From Methylopila sp. 73B (GTDB taxonomy: Bacteria > Pseudomonadota > Alphaproteobacteria > Rhizobiales > Methylopilaceae), in the NCBI RefSeq assembly GCF_000526315.1, contig NZ_JAFV01000001.1, positions 930,001-994,000 on the forward strand: 64,000 nt of DNA, in the 5' to 3' direction. This document shows positions 35,887 to 45,092 of this stretch, piece after piece. How positions within the stretch are numbered: the first letter of the stretch is position 1; every line of letters starts with the position of its first letter. The notes below the pieces were generated by a model. It was not told where the DNA came from. It saw only the letters and a list, made by a program, of their open reading frames with translations, and searched no databases. A program made the translations under genes and the position numbers.

Positions 35887-36111
35887 GTGACCGACCGTTC
35901 GAAACTCCTTCTGCGCCTGGCCGTCGTGGCGGCGCTCGCCGGCTCCGCCGCCGGTTGCGACACGCTCTCCAACATGAACCCCTTCGGCGAGAAGAAGACC
36001 CCGCTGGCCGGCGAGCGTCGCCCCGTTCCCCAGGTCGCGCCGAACCCGCCGGACACCGTGCCGCAGCCGCTGTCGGCGCTGCCGCTGACCCCCGTCGCCT
36101 CGCTCGCCTGA
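35887..36111 (+). CDS. Small lipoprotein at the bamB position (propeller missing)
   Basis: A 74-residue protein. Signal peptide with lipobox LAGSAAGC, then DTLSNMNPFGEKKTPLAGER and a Pro-rich end. It lies between yfgM-like and der, where bamB normally is, and the lipobox followed by a charged LAGER-type stretch resembles the start of alphaproteobacterial BamB. The eight-bladed PQQ-like beta-propeller that makes up BamB is absent, and only 80 bp remain before der. It could be a deletion remnant or an independent lipoprotein. It starts at GTG 35887, with a distant ribosome site. Confidence 0.7.
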   Translation: MTDRSKLLLRLAVVAALAGSAAGCDTLSNMNPFGEKKTPLAGERRPVPQVAPNPPDTVPQPLSALPLTPVASLA

Positions 36112-36191
36112 CCGCCTGACGGCCGCCTCTCGGCCGCCGGCGCGGATCAGGCGCCGGATCTGGGGTCTCCACCCAAGAAGGCCGCCGTCAC

Positions 36192-37559
36192 GTGACATAT
36201 GCTTCATCGCCCCTGCGTCCCCTGCCGGTCGTCGCCGTCGTCGGGCGGCCGAACGTCGGCAAGTCCACGCTGTTCAACCGGCTCGTCGGCAAGCGCCTCG
36301 CGCTCGTCGACGACCGGCCGGGGGTCACGCGCGATCGTCGCGAGGGCGAAGGCCGCCTCGGCGACCTGACGTTCCGCATCGTCGACACCGCGGGCCTTGA
36401 GAACGCCGCGGAGGGGTCGCTCGAGGCGCGCATGCGGGCGCAGACCGAAGCGGCGATCGCGGAAGCCGACATCATCTTGTTCATGGTGGACGCCCGCGCC
36501 GGCGTGACCGCGGACGACGAACGTTTCGCCGACGTCGTCCGCCGCGCCATGCGCCCCGTCATCTTGCTCGCCAACAAGGCCGAAGGCCGGGCGGGCGTGG
36601 ACGGCGCTTACGACTCCTACCGCCTCGGTCTCGGCGACCCGCTGCCGGTCTCGGCCGAACACGCGGAGGGCCTCGGCGACCTCTACGACGCGCTCGCGGC
36701 CTTGATGCCGGAGCCTGACGACGAGGACGAGGAGGCGGAAGGCGAGGGCGCGCCGCTGCGCATCGCCATCGTCGGCCGCCCCAACGCCGGCAAGTCCACG
36801 CTGGTGAACCGCCTCGTCGGCTCCGAACGCATGCTGACCGGCCCGGAGGCCGGCATCACCCGCGACTCGGTCTCGATCGACTGGGAGTGGCGCGGCCGCC
36901 GCGTACGGCTGGTCGACACCGCGGGCCTGCGCCGGAAGGCTCGGGTGATCGACAAGCTCGAGAAGCTCTCGGTCGCGGACGCGATCCGCTCGATCAAGTT
37001 CGCCGAGGTCGTCGTCGTGCTGCTCGACGCCACGATCCCGTTCGAGAAGCAGGACCTGTCGATCGCCGACCTCGTCACGCGCGAGGGACGGGCGCTCGTC
37101 ATCGGCCTGAACAAGTGGGACCTCGTCGAGAACCGCAACGAGCAGCTGAAGGCCCATGGCGAGTCGCTCGAGCGCCTGCTGCCGCAGGTGAAGGGCGTGC
37201 CGCTCGTGCCGCTCGCGGGCCAGACCGGCGAGGGCGTGGACCGGCTGATGACGGCGATCATCAAGACTCACGAAGTCTGGAACCGTCGCGTCTCGACCGC
37301 CGCGCTCAACCGCTGGCTCGAAGAGGTGCTCGAACGGCATCCGCCGCCCGCGGTCGCCGGCAAGCGCATCAAGCTGCGCTACGCCACCCAGCCCAAGGCG
37401 CGGCCGCCGTACTTCGTCATCTTCGGCACCCGCACGGAAGAGCTGCCGGACTCTTACGTCCGCTACCTCACCAACGGCCTGCGGGAGACCTTCGACCTGC
37501 CGGGCGTGCCGATCCGCGTGACGTTCCGCCAGCCGGACAATCCGTACGACAAGAAGTGA
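36192..37559 (+). CDS. der: Ribosome biogenesis GTPase Der (EngA)
   Basis: A 455-residue protein with two GTPase domains in tandem: [20 protein letters not shown] with DTAGLENA, and [20 protein letters not shown] with [11 protein letters not shown] and NKWD, then the C-terminal KH-like domain ([20 protein letters not shown]). It acts in 50S subunit maturation. An acidic linker ([12 protein letters not shown]) separates the G domains. It starts at GTG 36192. Confidence 0.97.
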   Translation: MTYASSPLRPLPVVAVVGRPNVGKSTLFNRLVGKRLALVDDRPGVTRDRREGEGRLGDLTFRIVDTAGLENAAEGSLEARMRAQTEAAIAEADIILFMVDARAGVTADDERFADVVRRAMRPVILLANKAEGRAGVDGAYDSYRLGLGDPLPVSAEHAEGLGDLYDALAALMPEPDDEDEEAEGEGAPLRIAIVGRPNAGKSTLVNRLVGSERMLTGPEAGITRDSVSIDWEWRGRRVRLVDTAGLRRKARVIDKLEKLSVADAIRSIKFAEVVVVLLDATIPFEKQDLSIADLVTREGRALVIGLNKWDLVENRNEQLKAHGESLERLLPQVKGVPLVPLAGQTGEGVDRLMTAIIKTHEVWNRRVSTAALNRWLEEVLERHPPPAVAGKRIKLRYATQPKARPPYFVIFGTRTEELPDSYVRYLTNGLRETFDLPGVPIRVTFRQPDNPYDKK

Positions 37560-37566
37560 GCCGTCG

Positions 37567-38796
37567 GTGTCGAAGCGTACGCGTTCGGAACAGTTTCAGC
37601 GCGCGCTGCGGCCGATAACGGAGTTCGTCGAGCGGCGCCGCGTGGCGGCGCCGTCACGGGCCAGCGTCGATCGTCCGGGTCTTCGCGCTGCGGCGTTCGG
37701 CTTCTCCACCTACAACATCGGCGACGACGTCCAGTCCTACGCCGCGCTCGCCCGCCTGCCGCGGCTTGACGCGCTGATCGCGCGCGACCGCATGGCGATC
37801 GAGGCGCTCGACGGTCCTCATCTCGCGATCTTCAATTCGTGGTTCAAGCAGGGGCAGGACTACCGCCTGCCGCATCGCTCCATCGAGCCGGAGCTGTTCG
37901 GGTTCGCCCTGGGCGCGGACAAGCTGCTCGCGAGCGCGTGGGGGGCTTGGCTCGCGGCGCGGGGGCCCGTGGGGGCGCGGGACGCGGACAGCGTCGGGCT
38001 GCTGCGATCCGCCGGCGTCGCCGCGGACTGGGCCGGCTGCCTCACCCTGTTCATCGGAAAGGGGCTCGCGCCGGTTCCGGCGTCGGCGCGGCGGGGCGTG
38101 CTGATCGTCGACCTGCCGCAGGAGGCGATCGACGCCCACGTGCCGGCGGAGGTGCGCGACGGCGCCGAGATCATCAGCAACTTCCTTCCCGCCTTGACCC
38201 AACCCGATCCGTTGATGCGGTTCGCAACGCTGGCGCGTCTGCTCGAACGGCTGCGGACGGCGGAGCTCGTCATCACCCGCCGGCTGCACATCGCGTTGCC
38301 CTGCGTGGGCTTCGGAACGCCGGTCGTGGCGCTGCCGCACAGCGGCATCAGCAACGCCCGCCGCCGATTTTCCGGCTTCGACGGCTTCCTGCCGACGGTG
38401 TTCCTCGATGACGCGCCGGGGCTGGCCGCGTTCGACTGGTCGGCTCTCGGACCGTCACGCATTCCGGCCTCGCTCGCGCAGTCCGAAGACGCCTTGGAGG
38501 ACCGCCTCGCCGCGCGTTTCGGCGCGAGGGCGCCGGCTCTGGTCGCGCCGCTCTACGACGGCGCGCCGTTGACGCTCCGCAACCCCGGGCTCGGCGCGGA
38601 GCCTATGACGGTGACGCTCTCCATGCGCGGCCTGCGCCGCGACTGCCGTCCGACGTGGTGGTCGACCGAGAGGATCGAGCTGGACTTGCCGTGGTTCTCC
38701 GGCGTCGAACGCTTCATGCTCGACGTGTCGGTGACGGCGCGGCGAACCCGCACCTCGACGCGGGTCGGCGCGCTTCCGGACCTGCTCCTGCGCTGA
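37567..38796 (+). CDS. Polysaccharide pyruvyl transferase family protein
   Basis: A 409-residue protein with AAFGFSTYNIGDDVQSYAAL near the N-terminus and AELVITRRLHIALPCVGFGT, GTPVVALPHSG and NARRRFSGFDGFLP later, matching the PS_pyruv_trans (CsaB/WcaK-like) family that adds ketal pyruvate to surface sugars. The Rossmann-like folds and R-x-L-H-x-A-L-P motif are clear; the acceptor is unknown. No glycosyltransferases are adjacent. It starts 7 bp after der (GTG 37567). Confidence 0.82.
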   Translation: MSKRTRSEQFQRALRPITEFVERRRVAAPSRASVDRPGLRAAAFGFSTYNIGDDVQSYAALARLPRLDALIARDRMAIEALDGPHLAIFNSWFKQGQDYRLPHRSIEPELFGFALGADKLLASAWGAWLAARGPVGARDADSVGLLRSAGVAADWAGCLTLFIGKGLAPVPASARRGVLIVDLPQEAIDAHVPAEVRDGAEIISNFLPALTQPDPLMRFATLARLLERLRTAELVITRRLHIALPCVGFGTPVVALPHSGISNARRRFSGFDGFLPTVFLDDAPGLAAFDWSALGPSRIPASLAQSEDALEDRLAARFGARAPALVAPLYDGAPLTLRNPGLGAEPMTVTLSMRGLRRDCRPTWWSTERIELDLPWFSGVERFMLDVSVTARRTRTSTRVGALPDLLLR

Positions 38797-38823
38797 GCGC
38801 GTCCTAGCCGATCGGCGCAGTGG

Positions 38824-39789
38824 TCAGATCAGGCCGGCGTCGCGGTAGAGCGCTGTGACCCGGTCGCGCTCCTTTTCCAGGAACGCGGCGTAGGCTTCGC
38901 GCTTCAGGTGCAGCGGCAGCCAATGGCGGCGCCCGAGGGCTTCGGCCCAGGTCGAGGTCTCCATCAGCAGGGCGACCGCTTCGGCGATCTGGCCGACGAG
39001 GCTTGGATCCATGGTGTTCGGGGCGCCCAGGCCGCGCCAGTCCATCAGCTCCAGGTCGACGCCGCCGTCCCGGAAGGTCGGCGCGTCGAAGCCGTCGACG
39101 CGGGCGCCCGCCGAAATCGCGAGCGCGCGCACCGAGCCGCCCTTGAGCTGCTGGGCGTAGGCCGGAACCCCGCCCGCGACCGCGGCGATCGCGCCGGTCA
39201 TCAGCGCGCGGAACATCTCGCCGGGCTCGTCGATCGCGATGTAGCGCAGCGCCTTCGGGTCGAGCTGGTAGGCGCGCGCGAGCGACAGGCAGAGCATGTG
39301 GCTCGCGCTGCCGAGCTCCCGGCCGGCAAGCAAAACCTGCGACGGATCGCTGCGCAGCTTGGCCGCCAGGTCGCCGAGCGTCTGCAGCGGCGATCGCTCG
39401 GGCACCAGCAGCACGAGGTGCTCGCCGCAGATCCGCTGCACGGGGACGGTGTCGTCGAGCGTGAGCGCGCGCTTGGCGAGGATGCTGGCCCCGAGCGTGC
39501 CGAGGCTGGTGGCCAGCAGCAGGGGCTTGGTCTTGGGCGCGTTGACGAAACGCTCGAGCCCGGTGAAGCCGCCCTGGCCCGGCGCGTTGGTGACCGCGGC
39601 GGTGACGGCGCCGCTCATCTGGTTCAGGCCCTCGGCCAGCGCGCGCGCGACCTGGTCTAGACTGTCGCCGAGCGCGGCCGGGGCGATGATCTCGAGGTTG
39701 AGCGCCGCGTGGGCCGGGCGGGGCAGCGCGCCCGCCGCAAGGAGCCCCGCGATGGCGCGGCAGGCCGTGCGGCGATCTGGAGCGAGCAT
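38824..39789 (-). CDS. Bug/TctC-family solute-binding protein
   Basis: A 321-residue periplasmic protein. A Tat/Sec-like signal (MLAPDRRTACRAIAGLLAAG, ending AHA) is followed by a tripartite tricarboxylate transporter receptor fold (SLDQVARALAEGLNQMSG, APGQGGFTGLERFVNA). Bug proteins bind carboxylates. No TctA/TctB genes are next to it, as is common for orphan Bug proteins. The sequence is more divergent than the second Bug protein at 61.3 kb. Confidence 0.82.
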   Translation of the reverse strand: MLAPDRRTACRAIAGLLAAGALPRPAHAALNLEIIAPAALGDSLDQVARALAEGLNQMSGAVTAAVTNAPGQGGFTGLERFVNAPKTKPLLLATSLGTLGASILAKRALTLDDTVPVQRICGEHLVLLVPERSPLQTLGDLAAKLRSDPSQVLLAGRELGSASHMLCLSLARAYQLDPKALRYIAIDEPGEMFRALMTGAIAAVAGGVPAYAQQLKGGSVRALAISAGARVDGFDAPTFRDGGVDLELMDWRGLGAPNTMDPSLVGQIAEAVALLMETSTWAEALGRRHWLPLHLKREAYAAFLEKERDRVTALYRDAGLI

Positions 39790-39885
39790 GGGGAGGCCTT
39801 GGTGCGCATGCGGCCCGCGCGACAGCGCGGGAGGGGCTCTGGTTCTCGCGCCCCGACGCTTCGCGTCAAGGGCGCGCGGCCGGGG

Positions 39886-40632
39886 TCAGTCCATCCGGGC
39901 CTGGATCTCGCGGCCGAGCGTGAAGGCCAGCTGCTCCAGGATCACCGGGCTCTCGCAGACATAGGTCAGGGCCTGCGAGCGCTCGTCGTAGATCCGGGTG
40001 TCCCAGTCGCGCGCCTGCTCCTTCTGCTGGAACTCGGGCGAGTTCTGCGTCGCCATGTCCTTGCGCTCGGAGGCGAGCTTGAGGCTCTCCTGCTTGATCT
40101 TCTCCGAGAGCGTGCGCTGCTTGCGGGCGTAGCGCTCGATGCCGGTCAGGATGGCGGAGCGCGTCGTGTTGAGCTCCTCGAAGGCGCCGGCGAACAGCAA
40201 AGTCAGCTTGGCGTTCTTCTCCGCCCCCGCGTCCTTCGCGAACTTGTCGATCGCCGCCGCGGCCTCCTCTGGCTTGGTGCGGCGGGCGACGATGACCGGC
40301 ACGAGGTCGGCCACGGCCTCGTCCTGCCGCCAGGTCTCGAGCGCCTGCTCGAGCGGGGCGCCGCTCCACATCTGGCCGTAGCTCAGCGCGCCGACCTTCG
40401 GCTGGATGCACGGCCAGTCCGGATCGGCGGCGGCGCGGCGGTCGCCGCCGGGCTGAGCGGCGCGCGGAGTCGGCGCGGGCAGCGGCGTCTTGGGGCCGTC
40501 GGCCGCCGCGGGGGCGGCGGAGGGGGCCTGCGCCCCTTGCGCGAAGGCCTGCGGGGCGAGGCTCGCGCCTGCGAGCAGCGCCGCGAGCGCCGCGAGCGTC
40601 GCGGCGGTCAGGCGGCGAAGCGGAGTGGTCAT
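39886..40632 (-). CDS. Secreted hypothetical protein near PQQ-associated ABC genes
   Basis: A 248-residue protein with signal peptide (LAALAALLAGASLAPQAFAQ), an Ala/Pro linker, then a mostly helical domain starting DWPCIQPKVGALSYGQMWSG and ending with SPVILEQLAFTLGREIQARM. Two Cys are probably disulfide-bonded. No enzyme motif. It lies 104 bp downstream of the ABC permease gene on the same strand and may belong to the PQQ-associated operon. A periplasmic accessory role is inferred from location only. Confidence 0.7.
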   Translation of the reverse strand: MTTPLRRLTAATLAALAALLAGASLAPQAFAQGAQAPSAAPAAADGPKTPLPAPTPRAAQPGGDRRAAADPDWPCIQPKVGALSYGQMWSGAPLEQALETWRQDEAVADLVPVIVARRTKPEEAAAAIDKFAKDAGAEKNAKLTLLFAGAFEELNTTRSAILTGIERYARKQRTLSEKIKQESLKLASERKDMATQNSPEFQQKEQARDWDTRIYDERSQALTYVCESPVILEQLAFTLGREIQARMD

Positions 40633-40736
40633 CGGTCGTCTCCCGAAGCGTCCGGCGGTTCGGCGAGCGCGCGACGCGCCCTCTCCGCCGTCTCGTTCTG
40701 TGCGGAACTTAAGCGCGAAACCGCGCGCCGCCAGCC

Positions 40737-41612
40737 TCATTTGGCCGCATCCGGCCCGCCGCGGCGGCCGGTCAGCCCGGCGGAGGGGTCGTAGGCGTAG
40801 ATCGCGGCGAGCAGGCAGGCCGCGCCGAACCCTGAGACGACCGCGAGCGAGGTCGACTCGACCTGCCCGTAGAGCGCGAAGCGGATCAGCTCGACCGCGT
40901 GGGTGAAGGGATTGTAGCTGCAGATGTGCCAGAGCAGCACGTTCGCCTGCTGGATCCGCCACAGCGGATAGAGCGCGGAGGAGGCGAAGAACATCGGGAA
41001 TATCACGAAGTTCATCACGCTCGCGAAGTTCTCGAGCTGCTTGAAGATCGACGACATCGCGAGCCCCATCGCGCCGAGCATCAGCCCGCTCAGGATCAGC
41101 GCCGGCAGCACGGTGAGGTAGCCCCACAGGCTGTCCGGCTGCACCTCCCAGAAGTAGGCGACGGCGAGGAACGCATAGGCCTGCAGCAGCGAGACCGCCA
41201 CGCCGGCGACGAGCTTGGACACCAGCAGGAACCAGCGCGGGTAGGGGCTCACCAGCAGGATGCGCATGGCGCCGACCTCGCGGTCGTAGACCATGGAGAG
41301 CGACGACTGCAGCCCGTTAAACAGCTGGATCATCGCGATCAGCCCGGGCGCGATGTAGACCTCGTAAAGCACGTAGGTCTCGTAGGGCGGGATGATCGAC
41401 ACGCCCAACGTGGCGCGAAAGCCGGCCGCGAAGATGAACAGCCACACTAGCGGCCGCACCAGCGCCGAGAGGAAACGGCCGCGCTGGTGGACGAAGCGCA
41501 GGCTCTCGCGCCAGACGATGCCGCCCATGCAGACGAGGTAGCCGCCGAAGGTCACGTCTCGTGCGGGCAGAGGTTCGCTCAAAGCGGCGGGGGCGCGGTC
41601 GACGAGGCTCAT
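40737..41612 (-). CDS. ABC transporter permease, PQQ-dependent-alcohol-catabolism associated (PedC type)
   Basis: A 291-residue ABC-2-type permease with six hydrophobic helices. FLSALVRPLVWLFIFAAGFR and MVYDREVGAMRILLVSPYPR are typical of the PedC-like family found beside quinoprotein alcohol dehydrogenase systems. It forms an exporter with the ATPase encoded upstream (4-bp overlap). The transported compound is not known. Confidence 0.85.
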   Translation of the reverse strand: MSLVDRAPAALSEPLPARDVTFGGYLVCMGGIVWRESLRFVHQRGRFLSALVRPLVWLFIFAAGFRATLGVSIIPPYETYVLYEVYIAPGLIAMIQLFNGLQSSLSMVYDREVGAMRILLVSPYPRWFLLVSKLVAGVAVSLLQAYAFLAVAYFWEVQPDSLWGYLTVLPALILSGLMLGAMGLAMSSIFKQLENFASVMNFVIFPMFFASSALYPLWRIQQANVLLWHICSYNPFTHAVELIRFALYGQVESTSLAVVSGFGAACLLAAIYAYDPSAGLTGRRGGPDAAK

Positions 41613-42406
41613 GCCGCTGCGTCCGTCTTGTGTGCGGCGGCCTTGTCCCGCCGGTCGGTTTCGGCCACGGCGGCCATGAAGGCGGTCCCGACGTCCTCGC
41701 TGCCGCCTCGGGCGCGCAGGTCGTCGACCCGGCCCTCAAGCAGCACGCGGCCCTTGTGCAGCACCACGACCCGGTCCGCGGCCTCGATCTCGTCCACGAG
41801 ATGGGTCGCCCACAGCACGCCGATGCCGTCGTCGTCGATCAGGCGTCGCACCTCGTCGAGGATCGCCCGCCGCGAGCCGATGTCGAGGCCGACCGTGGGC
41901 TCGTCGAGCAGCAGCAGGCCTGGCCCGTGCAGCAGCGCGCGCGCGATCTCGACCCGGCGCATCTGGCCGCCGGAGAGCGCCCGGACCTTCTCCTTCGCGC
42001 GCGCCGCGAGCCCCACCCGCTCGAGAACGGCGAGGCTGCGTCGTCGGGCCTCCGACCGGCCGATGCCGTGCAGCGCCGCGTGGTAGAGCAGGTTCTGCAG
42101 GACGCTCAGCTCCAGATCGAGCGTGCGCGACTGGAACACGACGCCGAGCCGCGACAGCGCGCGGGTCGGCTGCTGGCGAACGTCATGGCCCAGCACCGCG
42201 ATCGCGCCGCTGCGGTTCTCGTAGAGCCGAGTGATGAGCGAGAACAGCGTGGTCTTGCCCGCGCCGTTCAGCCCCAGCAGGGCGGTGAAGACGCCGGAGG
42301 GCGCGGTGAGGCTGACGTCGTCCAGCGCCTTTTTCGCGCCGAAGGCGTGGGTGACCCCGGAGACGCGCAGCGCCTCCGCGCGCGTCTCGACTGCGATTTT
42401 GCTCAT
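41609..42406 (-). CDS. ABC transporter ATP-binding protein, PQQ-associated
   Basis: A 265-residue ATPase: Walker A GLNGAGKTTL, Q-loop VVFQSR, signature LSGGQMRRVEIARAL, Walker B LLLLDEPTVGLD, switch His in WATHLVDE. The sequence and neighbours fit the subfamily encoded with PQQ-dependent alcohol oxidation genes. It overlaps the permease (ATGA) and is transcribed with it. The gap upstream of it (42407-42733) holds a cruciform repeat. Confidence 0.9.
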   Translation of the reverse strand: MSKIAVETRAEALRVSGVTHAFGAKKALDDVSLTAPSGVFTALLGLNGAGKTTLFSLITRLYENRSGAIAVLGHDVRQQPTRALSRLGVVFQSRTLDLELSVLQNLLYHAALHGIGRSEARRRSLAVLERVGLAARAKEKVRALSGGQMRRVEIARALLHGPGLLLLDEPTVGLDIGSRRAILDEVRRLIDDDGIGVLWATHLVDEIEAADRVVVLHKGRVLLEGRVDDLRARGGSEDVGTAFMAAVAETDRRDKAAAHKTDAAA

Positions 42407-42593
42407 GCCGTATCCGCTTAGCCGTTCGGGTGTTCAGGCCGTCGGTCCGGCGGGCTCGTGGCCCGCGGGCTGGCGGAGGTTATGGCGCCCGGCTCTCGCA
42501 GGAAAACCGGGCGAAGGGATGATAGGTCTCGAGGACGCCGCCGCCTGCCTCGTGCGCTCGCCCAGCAGGCGGTCGAACTTTGCAGGAACAAGG

Positions 42594-42714
42594 TGCGTGC
42601 TTCGAGACGCCGACCTGCGGTCGGCTCCTCAGCATGAGGAGGGTCTTGCTTCTGAAATCCCCAACCTCCTTATGCTGAGGAGCCCGCCTTTCGGCGGGCG
42701 TCTCGAAGCACGCA
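42594..42714. repeat. Palindromic, REP-like cruciform repeat (121 bp)
   Basis: The outer arms TGCGTGCTTCGAGACGCC (42594-42611) and its exact complement at 42697-42714 enclose inner arms at 42623-42642 and 42665-42684 that pair with one mismatch (GGCTCCTCAGCATGAGGAGG). Side hairpins GCCGACC-TGC-GGTCGGC and CCCGCC-TTTC-GGCGGG fill the joints. The CTCCTCAGCATGAGG/TTCGAGACGC theme is a common dispersed palindrome in Hyphomicrobiales genomes. It occupies most of the 327-bp gap between the ABC ATPase and the beta-propeller gene. Confidence 0.85.
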
Positions 42715-42733
42715 CTCCCTTCGCCGCCGCGCC

Positions 42734-43741
42734 TCAGGGAACCGCGACGGCGCCCCAGGGCGAACGGCCGACGGTGACCGACTTCGACACCTTGTCCGAC
42801 GCCACGTCGACGATCGAGATGTCGTTGGAGTTCCCGTTGGTCGTGTAGAGCCGCGATTCGTCGGGCGAGAAGGCGAGCTGCCACACGCGCTGGCCGACCA
42901 GCAGGTACTTCTTGACCGCGAAGGTCTCCGTGTCGACCACCGCGACGCGGTTGGCGGGTCCAAGCGCGACGAAGGCGGTCTTGCCGTCCTTCGTGATCTT
43001 GACGCCCACCGGCTGGATCGCCTCGGCGGTCACGCCGGGGATCTCGAAAGTGATCTTCTTCAGGATCTGGTGCGTCCCGGGGTCGATCACCGAGACGGTG
43101 CCGCCCACCTCGGCCGAGACCCAGACCTGCTTGTTGTCGGACCGGAATTCGGCGACGCGCGGCCGGCTGTCGACCACGACGTTCTCGACGATCTGGTTGG
43201 TCGCCGTGTCGATGAAGTGGGCCATGCTGGTCGTTTCGGACGTGTTCACCAGCACCTTGCCGTCGGGGCTGATCCCCATGCCCTCCGGCTCCACGCCCAC
43301 GGGCACCTCGGCGAGCTTCTGGCCCGTGTTCACGTCGACGATCGTGACCATGTTGTCGTCTTCGTTGGCGATGTAGAGCGGGTTGCCCGAGGGGTGCAGC
43401 ACGAACAGCTCCGGGTCGGGTCCGGAGGGCAGGGTCTTCACCAGCTTGTGGGTCGCGCTGTCGTAGACCTCGACGCGGTTGTCGTCGCTCGTGCAGACGT
43501 AGATCAGCTTCCCGTCCGGGCTTGCGGTGATGCCGCGCGGCCGGCGGCCGGTCTTGATCGTCTCCACCACCTTCAGCGTCGCGCCGTCGACCACCGACAT
43601 GGTGTGGTCGCGCTCGTTGCTGACGAAGATCTTCTCGGCCGACGCCGGGCCTGCGAAGGCGAGAAGGGCCGCGGCGGCGGCGCCGGCGGACAGGAGCCGG
43701 GCGGTTCGGGAAGGCCTGCGGGGCGGCGCGTCGGTCGTCAT
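42734..43741 (-). CDS. PQQ-catabolism-associated YVTN beta-propeller protein
   Basis: A 335-residue periplasmic protein: signal peptide ending GPASA, then seven-bladed propeller repeats (IFVSNERDHTMSVVDGATLK, YVCTSDDNRVEVYDSATHKL, YIANEDDNMVTIVDVNTGQK). It matches the YVTN family regularly encoded with the PQQ-linked ABC transporter in alcohol oxidisers. It may chaperone or sense a periplasmic quinoprotein; the function is not established. Confidence 0.88.
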   Translation of the reverse strand: MTTDAPPRRPSRTARLLSAGAAAAALLAFAGPASAEKIFVSNERDHTMSVVDGATLKVVETIKTGRRPRGITASPDGKLIYVCTSDDNRVEVYDSATHKLVKTLPSGPDPELFVLHPSGNPLYIANEDDNMVTIVDVNTGQKLAEVPVGVEPEGMGISPDGKVLVNTSETTSMAHFIDTATNQIVENVVVDSRPRVAEFRSDNKQVWVSAEVGGTVSVIDPGTHQILKKITFEIPGVTAEAIQPVGVKITKDGKTAFVALGPANRVAVVDTETFAVKKYLLVGQRVWQLAFSPDESRLYTTNGNSNDISIVDVASDKVSKSVTVGRSPWGAVAVP

Positions 43742-43817
43742 GAGGTCTCTCCGGGAGAGGGCGCGCGGTCCGTGCGGCCTGCGCTTCGTGTTCTGGGGCG
43801 TTTCGATCGGTGATCGA

Positions 43818-45092
43818 TCAGGGCTTGGGCATGCGGCAGGTCGTTTCCGGCCGGTCGTAGCCCATGGTGTCGAGCAGGTTGGTCTGGTGCAGGAAGCCCT
43901 CCTGCGGCGAAACCGAGACGAGAGCCGCCGGCTGGGCCAGCAGAATGGGCTGCCGCAGCTGGTTGTCCCAGTCGCGGTAGCTGAAGGACTGCCCCTTGAA
44001 GCCGGCGAGTTCGAAGGTCGGCCCGAAGATGAACTCGCGGAGCTTCTTCGGATCGTTGGTCTTGGTGCGGGTCGCGGATTCGCCGATGGTGCGCATGGCG
44101 AGCCACATCTGGAAATCGAGCGGGCGCATCACGCGCTTCGACTGTTTGTAGAACCGGTTCTGCAGCTGCGAGGCGCCCCAGTTCTCGAGCGTCGCGTGCC
44201 AGGTGGTCGGCGTCAGGCCGGCCGTGCCCGCGGTCGGCCGCGGGTCCCAGGTGCGCCAGCCGATCAACTCGCCGAACTCGCCCAGTTCGTCGGCGATCAT
44301 CGCCACGTCGTAGGCGACGTTCTGCGTGAACACCGGCACGTCGTTCTGCGCGCTCACGCGGGCGTCGGGTCCGAAGTTCCAGGTCCGCTCCTCGACGATC
44401 TTGGCGCCGAACTTCTTCGCGGAGCGCCGGATGTCGGCCGCGTACTTCCGGTCCTCCTCGCGACGTCCGGTAAGGAGCAGCCAGTTGTTCCAGCGCTTCC
44501 AGACGAGGTACTGAGCGAGGGCGTCGGTCAGCATCGCGCGGTTCGGCGCGGTGTGGAGCACGTTCGACCGGCAGTCCTTGCCCCGAAGCTCGTCGTCCTG
44601 CGCGCCGGCGTTGAACAGGATGACGTCCCTGTCCTTGACCGCGTCGGACATCTTGAGAAGCTGATCCGCCGGCACCGCGAGCACGATGAAGGTCGCGCCT
44701 TGGTCCAGCAGCCGGTTGAACGCCGGCATCGGGTCCTCGCCGAACGGGACGAGTTCCTCGACGAGCTGAAAGTCCTGCTTCAGGAAGCGGCCGGTGGTAT
44801 TGTTGTCGACGATCCCGAGACGCGCGCCCGCGATGCCGTCGTCCTCGGGGGGAAGCGTCGCGATCGTGTCCCACCACGGCGGCGGTGTTGGAAACTGCCG
44901 AAGCACGCCAAACTTGAAGGGCATGGGCGCGACGGCGGGTTTCGCGGCGGGGGCGGGGGCTGAGGGGGCCGGCGTCGCGGCGGGAGCCTGGGCGGAGGCG
45001 GAGGGCGCGACGAGGCTCAGCCCGAGCGCGACGACCAGCGCGCGCGCAGCGACGCTCCGCCGGCGGGCGACCGCGGCCTTCGACAGGACCAT
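43818..45092 (-). CDS. PQQ-associated ABC transporter substrate-binding protein
   Basis: A 424-residue periplasmic binding protein with signal peptide (LVVALGLSLVAPSASAQ), Ala/Pro linker, and a type I binding fold with RLGIVDNNTTGRFLKQDFQL and NVLHTAPNRAMLTDALAQYL. It resembles the branched-chain-type receptors of the PQQ/alcohol ABC cluster. ATG at 45092 follows GGAGG at 8-nt spacing. It is the first gene of the leftward set, divergent from a second ABC system. Confidence 0.85.
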   Translation of the reverse strand: MVLSKAAVARRRSVAARALVVALGLSLVAPSASAQAPAATPAPSAPAPAAKPAVAPMPFKFGVLRQFPTPPPWWDTIATLPPEDDGIAGARLGIVDNNTTGRFLKQDFQLVEELVPFGEDPMPAFNRLLDQGATFIVLAVPADQLLKMSDAVKDRDVILFNAGAQDDELRGKDCRSNVLHTAPNRAMLTDALAQYLVWKRWNNWLLLTGRREEDRKYAADIRRSAKKFGAKIVEERTWNFGPDARVSAQNDVPVFTQNVAYDVAMIADELGEFGELIGWRTWDPRPTAGTAGLTPTTWHATLENWGASQLQNRFYKQSKRVMRPLDFQMWLAMRTIGESATRTKTNDPKKLREFIFGPTFELAGFKGQSFSYRDWDNQLRQPILLAQPAALVSVSPQEGFLHQTNLLDTMGYDRPETTCRMPKP

